Assembly: GCA_033002965.1 (NCBI GenBank)
Contig: JAURVB010013565.1
Coordinates: 1-64,000 of the forward strand
Source: Piper betle
Taxonomy: Eukaryota > Streptophyta > Magnoliopsida > Piperales > Piperaceae
Direction: 5' to 3'
DNA: 64,000 bases
Below the pieces are notes generated by a model. It was not told where the DNA came from. It searched no databases and saw only the letters and a program-made list of their open reading frames with translations. Shown here piece by piece: positions 46,654 through 56,230 of the stretch (positions are counted from its first letter, which is position 1; each line of letters opens with the position of its first letter). Position numbers and translations under genes: made by a program.

Positions 46654-49355
46654 TGTAAAACCCGTGACTCGAGTCAGGGTTTTACATTACCGAACTAGTC
46701 GGTTCAACCGTTCGTTCAAGTCGAATTAGTTTCATGAACCGCGTGCTGAGTCGGGGCCAGCCGTGAGTTATGAGTGATGAGAGTCAGGTGTACTTGAATA
46801 TATGATGATAACGTCGAGAAGATGGTGAGACATGAGTTATCAGAATATATGAAAGTACATTTTATATGTTTTATTGTAGAAATAGTTTTAGGCCGAATAA
46901 TGTGTTAGGACACGTTAGATTATATTCGGGTGGGTTATTAGTTATAGAGCATGTCATTTGGACGTTGTTGTGTTTGTTTTATTTTATGGGATTTTTTCAT
47001 ATTTTTCTAGATTTTTTAGAATTTATTATGAACTAGTTATTATTTTGACTCGAGTAGGAATCGAGTCAATACTTAATTACGAAACTGCCACTAGAGTATA
47101 TATTTTCTCCATTCCCGACACCTTCCCCCTTCCAAAACCCTAGCCGGGCCGCGCCGCTGCCGCTGTGATCCCGACGACCACCCCCTCACCATCGCCGACG
47201 TTTACCCCATCATCCCAACCGCCGTCGAGGCCGGCCGTAGCCCCGATAGGAGAACGCCGCCGCCCCGGCTACCTTGTTTGACACCACCATTGGATCAAGC
47301 TCGTCGAGCTGGTGCCGATAGACCCCCTGATTGCCCCGTCCCGAATCATCGCCGGAATCCGCCGGAAAACTGGCCAACACTCGCCGGAAAACCGCCAGAA
47401 CCGCCGGAAAATTGGATTCGTGGGAAATTCGCCGGATCATCCGCCGAACGCACCCGGTCCAATCTGATCGGACTTCGGACGCCGCTAGGTGCCGAATTCG
47501 AGTTTCGAGCCACGAAACGGAAACCCTAGCCGTCACCGATTTTCGACGACGCGAGGTATAATTTATTTTTAACTTAATTATTTGAAAGTATTGATTATTA
47601 GAATTGCATGCTAGGATTGGTGAATTGTGTGTTATAATAATATATATAAATGTAGATTTGATTAAGGATAAAATATGAAATTTGTTTGATTGAGTGGTGT
47701 TAAAAATGGAGACTAAGAAACTAATTAGGGTAACTAGGTAATGATCATGATCTAATGCAAACTAGCCTAAGTAGAGTTGCTAGAATTGATATAGGTTGAT
47801 GTGTGTTGATTGATGCGTGATTGTGTTGATTGTGTGTGCATGCTATAGGATGCGTGATTCATCATGCGGACGTTAGTTTTTAGCTTGATTGTGTAGGTAC
47901 GGTGTAGGAGCTCGGCGCCTAGGCGCGTGGACCCGTTTGGAGCTTCTACCAGGTCCGTTTAGGACTCATTCTCTGTTTTTATGCTACTCTATTGTGTATT
48001 TGATTTATCATGTGCAGGACGAGTTAAGTGGCATTTTATCGGATCCCACTTAACTCGGGCCATTTAGCCAACGATTTTTCCGGATTAATAACCCTCGAGG
48101 ATGAGATCCCTCGAGTTTGTTTTCGAACTTCAGATCCAGCTCACGATGCCTTCGAGCCTATTGTATAAATCCCAACCTAGCCCTATATATATGTATAGTT
48201 TTCACGTTTTCAGTGAGAGATTGAATGAGGGAAATCCGACTACCGTGCTACGCGAGCGGGCACGTGTGAGTCGATAGTGGGCTCTGGAATGGTGTGCGGG
48301 CCGTTTCATTCCCGAGGGATCCTGACAACTCCACCTCTGAGTTCCTCAAACCCGGAGAAGTGTGGAGGTCCACGGGTAGTGCATTGCAGCGCATGTCTAG
48401 ACTTGTGGTTTCAAAGGGTACTAAAGGCGACTGCCTGAGAGTGCTCGGCCTTCGTGCTCAAGGCCAGGAGTAATATGGAAGGTGCAGAGGGCGGAAAGGA
48501 ATGAGATTTGATGCGAGAAGCGATAGAGAAATGGCCAAGGTATGAGAATGAGAAAGAAAGGGGGACGCTGTCGACCCGAGGGCGACGACTCCCATATGTG
48601 CCCTGATGAGAGTTCTTGAGGAAGTATATGGTTTTCATTCAATAGGAGAGTTTGCTCTCCTGTGCCAGATTGATATTAGTTATTTTCTAGGCCGGTAACA
48701 CTCGTTACTGACGGTCTTTCTATATATATGTAGGTGAGAAATGCGAGCGATGAAAGCTGTCGGGACTGCGGAGGAGCAGCACGGTACCGCGCACACATGT
48801 ACCTGCCGTGTGCAACGTATAATGATGGTGTGTTATTGTTACGTGAATGATAATTTTGATGTGTTTGCTTGAATGAATTACTTGTTATGAAACGAACAGA
48901 TAAATATGAATGAGTAGGGAGCCTTGGAGTTCAGACTCGGCTCAGGTAAAAATGAATGAGATAATGATTGAATGTCATGGTAGATTGTTATGTGTTATCG
49001 TATTTGTTATGTTTATCGTATTTTCATAAAATATATATATACTCTCGCTATGGACAGGTTGGCCGCTATTGCACTTTTAGGGCAAACTCTATCCGCTTTT
49101 CCGTAGTAGTATATATTTTCTTTTGGTTTCTCATTTATGATTTTGTTTTGTGTTTGCTTGCACATCATAGCATGCATGTAGGACTCCGTTAGAACCCAAT
49201 TGTTCCCATTCATGCATTTCATGTTTGCATCTCCATCTTGAGACGCCGAGGGTAGATCCGGGTCGGCTTAACCGAACCCAGTAGATTAGCGAACGGTTCG
49301 GTCGCCGGTGACATTTCCGGGTCGGTTCACGGGTGAGCCGAAACAGGGTGTTACA
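46654..49355 (+). repeat. B5 5' LTR
   Basis: 2702 bp, from TGTAAAACCCGTGACTCGAG to AGGGTGTTACA. It lacks about 195 bp and about 40 bp of the GC-rich region present in the 3' LTR (near 47140 and 47255). TATAAAT at 48164-48170 and TATATATAT at 48184-48192 are candidate promoter boxes. Confidence 0.95.
48164..48192 (+). promoter_or_regulatory. Candidate TATA boxes of B5 5' LTR
   Basis: TATAAAT, then CCCAACC and TATATATAT 14 bases further. The same pair, with the same spacing, is at 53275-53303 in the 3' LTR, and similar pairs occur in B, C and D LTRs. They are promoter candidates by position and conservation only. Confidence 0.5.
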
Positions 49356-49360
49356 GACAG

Positions 49361-49372
49361 TGGTATCAGAGC
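49361..49372 (+). promoter_or_regulatory. B5 primer binding site
   Basis: TGGTATCAGAGC, an exact match to the initiator tRNA-Met 3' end complement, five bases after the LTR end. Confidence 0.95.
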
Positions 49373-49543
49373 TAACCCTTGGTTGATTAAGATGGTAGAT
49401 GCGTTACAGGTTACATGTGTGCCGAAGCTGCTCCGAGCTGTGCCGACAGGTATTTTTCTGTCTTAATGTTTTTGGGTTGCAGATTTTCTTACGAGTTGGT
49501 GGTGTGATAGGGTGATCAGATCAGGTCAGGAATTTGTAGCAGG
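49373..49543 (+). other. B5 untranslated leader
   Basis: About 170 bp between the primer site and the gag start. It would hold any packaging signal; nothing specific can be recognised. Confidence 0.6.
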
Positions 49544-51448
49544 ATGGTGACACAGACCCGCCGGACGCAGATCAGGACCCCATCACCTCCAGTAGCCAGA
49601 CAGGACAGTCCTAGCCCTGTTCACAGTGACGCCGCCTCCAGTCAACCTAGGACTGCCATGCCACCAGTAGAGGTCAGTGTGCCAGTTTCAGCTAGCCGAC
49701 GTGGTGAGAACCATCATCGAGACAGTCGCCGCGACCGAGATAGTCGCCGGGACCTAGATAGTCGCAGGGACCGAGACAGTGGTCGTGACAGTTACCGCAC
49801 CAGAAGTAGTCGACAGGAGAGAGACACAGCGATTGCCAGGTTGGCGGAAGCTCAGATACAAATGCAGCAAAGTCAGGAAGAATTTAGGAGACAAATGCAG
49901 CAAGACCAAGAGGAATTCAGGAGAGCTCAGACAGATAGCTCTTTCTGTGGCCAGAACTGAGAAGAGACCAGCAGTAGGTGAAGAGGCACGGGGAGAGCCG
50001 GTAGTTTCCACAGACCCTCTGCCACCGCCTCCTCCTCCACTGCTGCAACAGAGGACTACTCCAACGACAGCTCCTCTATTTGACCCACTTCAGGCGGGGA
50101 TGAGACCAGACATCAAGTGGAACCGTAGCAGTAGGTAGCGGGCAGACTGCAGGTGGAAGTGGAGCTGCAAGATTTGATGGTGTACCAGCAGGTATGGGAC
50201 CACAATTTGCTCGGTATGAGCAAGGAGAAGGATCGAACAGATCACTGGATACGAGGAAATTGGAACTGTGGCGAGTACGAAAAGTTCGTGAAGAATGGTG
50301 GACGACCTTTCTTTGGAAAGTTGGACGCGGAAGAGGCATTCTTGTGGATATCGTCAGCTATAGGAGTGTTTGACACTATGGCATGCCCCATGGAGCACCG
50401 AGTGCGCATCATCACAGGAGCATTCTAGGACGAAGCCAGGATATGGTGGAGTTCGGTCCAAAATTCTGTATTCGCTCATCGTCAGCCCCAGGACATCACA
50501 TGGGAGGAATTTAGGGCGGAATTCGATGGAAAGTATTTCCCGCCAAACATCAGGAAGAGAAAGGAACGAGAATTCCAGACGCTGAGGCAGGGACCCATGA
50601 CGGTGGTACAATACGAGACTAGGTTTAGAGCTCTGGAGAGATTTGCAGCAGACTTGGTGTCCACCGAAGAAAGAAGGATAGAACGTTTTTACGAAGGCCT
50701 CCATCACGAGATCAGGATGGCCTATTTGGATAGGAAGTTCGCTACCTTTGGTGATGTTGTGAGAGCTGCAGGCGAGGCAGAACGAGTTATAGCTGCTAGA
50801 CCTCGCCGGGATGTTGACCAGAGGCAGCAACATTCGAGGCCGTATCAGCCAGAGCAGGGAGAACAACAGAGACATCGGTTAGATGCACCAGTTGCCATGA
50901 GGGCTATGGATGCCCAAGTTCAGGGCTACAGAGCACCCTTCTGTCAGAATTGTCGACGTCGTCATGGAGGTGAGTGCAGAGCAGGCACAGACGCATGCTA
51001 CAGATGCGGTCAGCGAGGACATAGAGCTACAGAGTGCAGTGTAGGCACAGACGTATGCTATAGTTGCGGTCAACCAGGGCATAGAGCCGCAACTTGTCCG
51101 ATTGGCTAGACCCAACAGGTGACACTCCCAGCACCTCTGCAGAGACTTGCACTCCCAGCTCCCCAGCAACAACCACAGCAGAGAGGTCAGCAGGGTCAAG
51201 GTCAAGGCCAGAGAGGCGGAGACCGACAGCCACCGAGGCAGCAGCAGAGAGGACTTGTAGCTATCATGACAGGACAAGAACACCAGGCCTTGGATCAGAG
51301 AGGAATGCAAACAACACCACCAGCAGGACCGTCCGTCTCGGTACCACCATGGACAGCTGGGATGGACACAGCCACGATTGCTGAAGCACTGGAGGATACG
51401 ACAAACGTGACAGGTACGCAAGCGTCTCACCTCGGATTTCACATTTAG
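49544..51448 (+). pseudogene. gag: Gag of B5, broken by two frameshifts and two stops
   Basis: Gag forms the particle that packages element RNA. The chosen start at 49544 is the first ATG after the leader (MVTQTRRTQIRT). An RD/SRRDRDSRR-rich stretch follows, then a glutamine-rich helix. The frame then shifts near 49936 and back near 50140. The gag core follows (PPFFGKLDAEEAF-like near 50310; EEFRAEFDGKYFPP near 50507; ATFGDVVRAAGEAER near 50740), interrupted by TAG at 50426-50428. Three zinc knuckles end it: CQNC...H...C near 50943, CYRCGQRGHRATEC from 50996 and CYSCGQPGHRAATC from 51056. A TAG at 51107-51109 is followed in frame by a proline and glutamine-rich linker to 51448. Where protease would begin (about 51290) the sequence jumps to the element's end. 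Confidence 0.9.
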
Positions 51449-51519
51449 TAGATAGCTACCAGAGTGAAACCTCCTTAATCTAAAATTTCGAGGACGAAAT
51501 TTTTATAAGGAGGGAAGGT
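51449..51519 (+). promoter_or_regulatory. B5 3' end with polypurine tract
   Basis: It contains ATTTCGAGGACGAAATTT at 51485-51502, a mark of Tekay-type element ends, then AAGGAGGGAAGGT at 51507-51519, abutting the 3' LTR. It would prime plus-strand DNA synthesis. Confidence 0.9.
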
Positions 51520-54448
51520 TGTAAAACCCGTGACTCGAGTCAGAGTTTTACGTTACCGAACCAGTCGGTTCAACCGTTGGTTCGAGTCGAGTCAGTTTCA
51601 TGAACCGCGTGCTGAGTCGAGGCCAGCCGTGAGTTATGAGCGATGAGAGTCAGGTGTACCGGAATATATGATGATAACGTCGAGGAGATGGTGAGAGATG
51701 AGTTATCAGAATATATGAAAGTATGCAGTATTTTTTTCTTTTATATGTTTGATCGTAGAAATAGTTTTAGGCCGAATAACGCATTAGGACGCGTTGGATT
51801 ATATTCGGGTGGGTTATTAGTTATAGAGCATGCCATTTGGATGTTGTTGTGTTTGTTTTATTTTATGGAATTTTTCCATATTTTTCTAGATTTTTTTAGA
51901 ATTTATTACGAACTAGTTATTATTTTGACTCGAGTAGGAATCGAGTCAATACTTAATTACGAAACTGCCATTGAGAGTATTTTTCTCCTTCCCGACACTT
52001 TCTCCCTCCCAAAACCCTCGCCGCCGTCACTGCCGTCGCCGCCGCCGCCACCGACGCCGCACTGCCGCCGATCAACGCCGCCCCGCCCCGCCGTGCCGTC
52101 GCCGTGCCGCCCCGACCAACCCCGGCCACCGTCTCGCCGCCACGACGCCGGAATCGCCCCACGAAGCCGCCTCGACCGTCGCCACTCGCCGATTCGCCGC
52201 CGTCCGGACTGCGCCGCCGCCGCTGTGACCCCGACGACCACCCCCTCGCCGTCGCCGACGTTTCCCCCATCATCCCGACCGCCGTCGAGGCCGGCCGCAG
52301 CCCCGATCGGAGCACGCCGCCGCCGCCGCCCATTTTCGACGCCGCCGCCGACGGCCATCGCCGCCTCGGCTACCCTGTTTGACACCACCATCGGACCAAG
52401 CTCGTCGAGCTGGTGCCGATAGACCCCCTGATTGCCCCGTCCCGAATCATCGCCGGAAAACCGCCGGAATCCGCCGGAAAACTGCCGACACTCGCCGGAA
52501 AACCGCCGGAACCGCCGGAAAATTGGATTCGTGGGAAATTCGCCGGATCATCCGCCGAACGCACCCGGTCCAATCTGATCGGACTTCGGACGCCGCTAGG
52601 TGCCGAATTCGAGTTTCGAGCCACGAAACGGAAACCCTAGCCGTCGCCGATTTTCGACGACGCGAGGTATAATTTATTTTAACTTAATTATTTGAAAGTA
52701 TTGATTATTAGAATTGCATGCTAGGATTGGTGAATTGTGTGTTATAATAATATATATAAATGTAGATTTGATTAAGGATAAAATATGAAATTTGTTTGAT
52801 TGAGTGGTGTTAAAAATGGAGACTAAGAAACTAATTAGGGTAACTAGGTAATGATCATGATCTAATGCAAACTAGCCTAAGTAGACTTGCTAGAATTGAT
52901 ATAGGTTGATGTGTGTTGATTGATGCGTGATTGTGTTGATTGTGTGTGCATGCTATAGGATGTGTGATTCATCATGCGGGCGTTAGTTTTTAGCTTGATT
53001 GTGTAGGTACGGTGTAGGAGCTCGCCGCCTAGGCGCGTGGACCCGTTTGGAGCTTCTACCAGGTCCGTTTAGGACTCGTTCTCTGTTTTACGCTACTCTA
53101 TTGTGTATTTGATTTATCATGTGCAGGACGAGTTAAGTGGCGTTTTATCGGATCCCACTTAACTCGGGCCATTTAGCCAACAGTTCTTTTTCGGATTAAT
53201 AACCCTCGAGGATGAGATCCCTCGAGTTTGTTTTCGAACTTCAGATCCAGCTCACGTTGCCTTCGGGCCTATTGTATAAATCCCAACCCAGACCTATATA
53301 TATGTATAGTTTTCGCGTTTTTGTGAGAGATTGAATGAGGGAAATCCGACTACCGTGCTACGCGAGCGGGCACGTGTGAGTCGATAGTGGGCTCTGGAAT
53401 GGTGTACGGGCCGTTTCATTCCCGAGGGATCCTGACAACTCCACCTTTGAGTTCCTCAAACCCGGAGAAGTGTGGAGGTTCACGGGTACTGCATTGCAGC
53501 GCATGTCTAGACTTGTGGTTTCAAAGGGTACTGAAGGCGACTGCCTGAGAGTGCTCGGCCTTCGTGCTCAAGGCCAGGAGTAATATGGAAGGTGCAGAGG
53601 GCGGAAAGGAATGAGATTTGATGCGAGAAGCGATAGAGAAATGGCCGAGGCATGAGAATGTGAAAGATAGGGGGACGCTGTCGACCCGAGGGCGACGGCT
53701 CCCGTATGTGCCCTGATGAGAGTTCTTGAGGAAGTATATGGTTTTCATTCAACAGGAGAGTTTGCTCTCCTGTGCCAGATTGATATTAGTTATTTTCCGG
53801 GCCGGTAACACTCGTTACTGACGGTTTTTCTATATATATGTAGGTGAGGAATGCGAGCGATGAAAGCTGTCGGGACTGCGGAGGAGCAGCACGGAACCGC
53901 GCACACATGTACCTGCCGCGTGTAATGTATAATGATGGTGTGTTATTGCTACGTGAATGATAATTTTGATGTGTTTGCTTAGATGAATTACTTGTTATGA
54001 AATGAACGGATAAATATGAATGAGTAGGGAGCCTTGGAGTTCAGACTCGGCTCAGGTGAAAACGAATGAGATAATGATTGAATGTCAGTGGTAGATTGTT
54101 ATGTGTTATCGTATTTTCATAAAATATTTATATACCCTTGCTGTGGACAGGTTGGCCCCTATTGCACTTTTAGGGAAACTCTATCCGCTTTTCTGTAATA
54201 GTACATATTTTCTTTTGGTTTCTCATTTATTGATTTTGTTTTGTCTTTGCTTGCACATCATAGCATGCATGTAGGACTCCGTTAGAACCTAATTGTTCCC
54301 ATTCATGCATTTCATGTTTGCATCTCCATCTTAAGACGCCGAGGGTAGATCCGGGTCGGCTTAACCGAACCCAGTAGATTAGCGAACGGTTCGGTCGCCG
54401 GTGACATTTCCGGGTCGGTTCACGGGTGAGCCGAAACGGGGTGTTACA
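51520..54448 (+). repeat. B5 3' LTR
   Basis: 2929 bp and the best reference copy for family B. In order it holds a palindromic start (TGACTCGAGTCA within the first 35 bases), the TTGACTCGA/TCGAGTCAA hairpin near 51923, a GC-rich block 52010-52660 open as a 259-codon frame (51643-52422) and another ending at 52672, a splice-donor-like GAGGTATAA at 52664, inverted repeats at 53014-53059, 53129-53166 and 53205-53226, TATA boxes 53275-53303, the GTAAC/GTTAC box at 53805-53818, and TATATATATGTAGGTGAG near 53831. It ends GGGGTGTTACA. Confidence 0.95.
53129..53166 (+). repeat. Conserved 12-bp-arm inverted repeat in B5 3' LTR
   Basis: Arms CGAGTTAAGTGG (53129-53140) and CCACTTAACTCG (53155-53166) are perfectly complementary around a 14-base loop. 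The same structure is at about 48022-48060 (5' LTR), in B3, B4 and D, and in the D' LTRs. Its function is unknown. Confidence 0.9.
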
Positions 54449-56230
54449 AAATGAATGCACCGGTAAACATGAGTAAATATCACATATACTTGTGTTAGTA
54501 AATATATAAATAATTAAATAATTAAAAAATTAAATAATTAAATAATAATTGAATTGATGATTAAATAAATAAACAAAGAGTTAATACTCATTAATCATGA
54601 ATAATAATAATGTCATAGTTATACAATACAAGAATGCATAATTAAATACAAATAAATAATAACATACACGTGAATATATCTATATATATATATATATAAA
54701 TATACACACACACACGCACACACACACGCACACAATTTAGTAAACATAAATAAGACTAATATTAATAAGTAAATATATCATTAATAATAATAAGTAGTCA
54801 TATAAACATGCATTAAAATCAATAAAGACACAAATAATACTAAATGAATAATAAATAAATAAATAAATAAAAATAATCATAACATCCAAACATTCTAAAT
54901 CATGTGAATATGCATTTAAGCTAATACAATGGTTCTTGAATTATAAAAAATGGTCAAAAAACGGCCGAAAACAGCTAAAAATGAACTGGACTGGACCGAA
55001 TAGAGCTGAACCAGACAAAACTAAACTAAACCAGCTCAGTTTGGACTAACTAAAAAATGGGCCAGGTTAAGTGGGCGGACATGATGGACATGAACTAGGG
55101 CACGGACAGGCGGACTAGGGCCACGGCAAGGCGGATGTGAACGTCGGCAGCGGGTAAACGGGCTGAACGAGGGGCAAGGGTGGCACGGCTGGGGTCGCTG
55201 TTGCTCAGAATAAATGGCCCATGTGACGAGGAACATGATGGTGGTGGCGGTAGGTGCAGTCCGGCTGGAAAATAGCCCGAAAGAGGGCGATATCGCTGCC
55301 AGGTACGATGACATCGCCCAACGGCAATCGCAACCGTGGTGGTCGTCGTGGGTTGTCTCAAAAGGGAGGTCTCAGCAATATGAAGCTATGTGGGTGGTTG
55401 GATCGGTCGGAGGTGGATCGTCGGTGTCGGAAAATGGCCCAAAAGGTGGCGACAAGGATGACTGAAATCGAGTTGAAAAACTCTTGCTGGCAGTGATTGC
55501 GGTGGCGCCGGTAGTCGTGAGTGGTACAAATAAGAAGCCAACTACGAAGCGGTCATGAGGGTGCTGGTCCCATGGCCGGGGCAAGGCAGAACTCAATGGC
55601 GATGAGCCGAAGTGGCGGCGGCGCTAGGGTGTAACTATGAAATCATGGGAAATCTATGATAAACAACATGGTAAAGCTAGGGCTGGCCTGGATGGCTCAG
55701 ATATTGTCACATGGCATGATCTTAACATTTGACAACTCGCCCTACTAGTGGGACCCCCTGATGGGTATATACAATATACATGGATGGAATGTTTGGATCG
55801 AGACCATCTAAAATCAAAACGGACTTGAGTCCTAAAAAGGACCCTATAGGCGGGAATCGAGGGAAGAAGGCTAAATAGGCCTTCAACTCTAAACTCAATC
55901 AAGATGGGCCAGGAGGGGCACAATCCAGTGATCCGAAATTCATATGCCGCATATAAATGAAATACCCAGAAAGTCCCAAAAGGATACTAAATGATACAAC
56001 AGCCTAGATCTAGGCCTAAAACCTAGCTAAATCATACAAATCATTTGTATACCTCACATATACCCTGATAACTCATGCTTTGATCATCTGCATATTGAGC
56101 ATACTCAGCCACTATAACACGTTCATATGGTCATCTGGGCCCATACACGTTCATATGCTCAAACCAACTCGAAACTTATCCGAATGTGGCAAACTACGCC
56201 GGGTAAAACCCTAACCCTTCGGGTTTTACA
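54449..56230 (-). mobile_element. Family C LTR, reversed, right part (copy Ce)
   Basis: It continues the C LTR interrupted by B5. AT-rich reversed TTTATT runs with AT and CA microsatellites (54670-54735) are followed by the GC-rich reversed block (55070-55640), then the reverse of TAGGCCTAGATCTAGGC near 56010 and GGTAAAACCCTAACCC. It ends GGGTTTTACA at 56230, the exact reversed LTR start. The ORFs at 55036-55596 are in the GC-rich LTR block and show no domain. Pararetrovirus sequence follows directly. Confidence 0.85.
54678..54735. repeat. Compound TA and CA microsatellite
   Basis: A TA run (about 54680-54700) followed by CACACACA runs split by CG, within the AT-rich part of the reversed C LTR. 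Confidence 0.95.

Larger units (their letters stand above)
46654..54448 (+). mobile_element. Complete gag-only LTR retrotransposon of family B (B5)
   Basis: This 7.8-kb element has two LTRs (46654-49355 and 51520-54448), a primer site 49361-49372, a broken gag, a purine tract 51507-51519 and perfect 5-bp duplications AAATG at 46649-46653 and 54449-54453. No protease, reverse transcriptase, RNase H or integrase motif lies in the 2.2-kb internal region, so it must use enzymes made elsewhere. This layout matches the gag-only non-autonomous class (TR-GAG). The LTRs look nearly identical outside two deletions in the GC-rich part of the 5' LTR (together about 230 bp), so it is the youngest large insertion here. 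It is inserted in a reversed C LTR. Confidence 0.95.
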
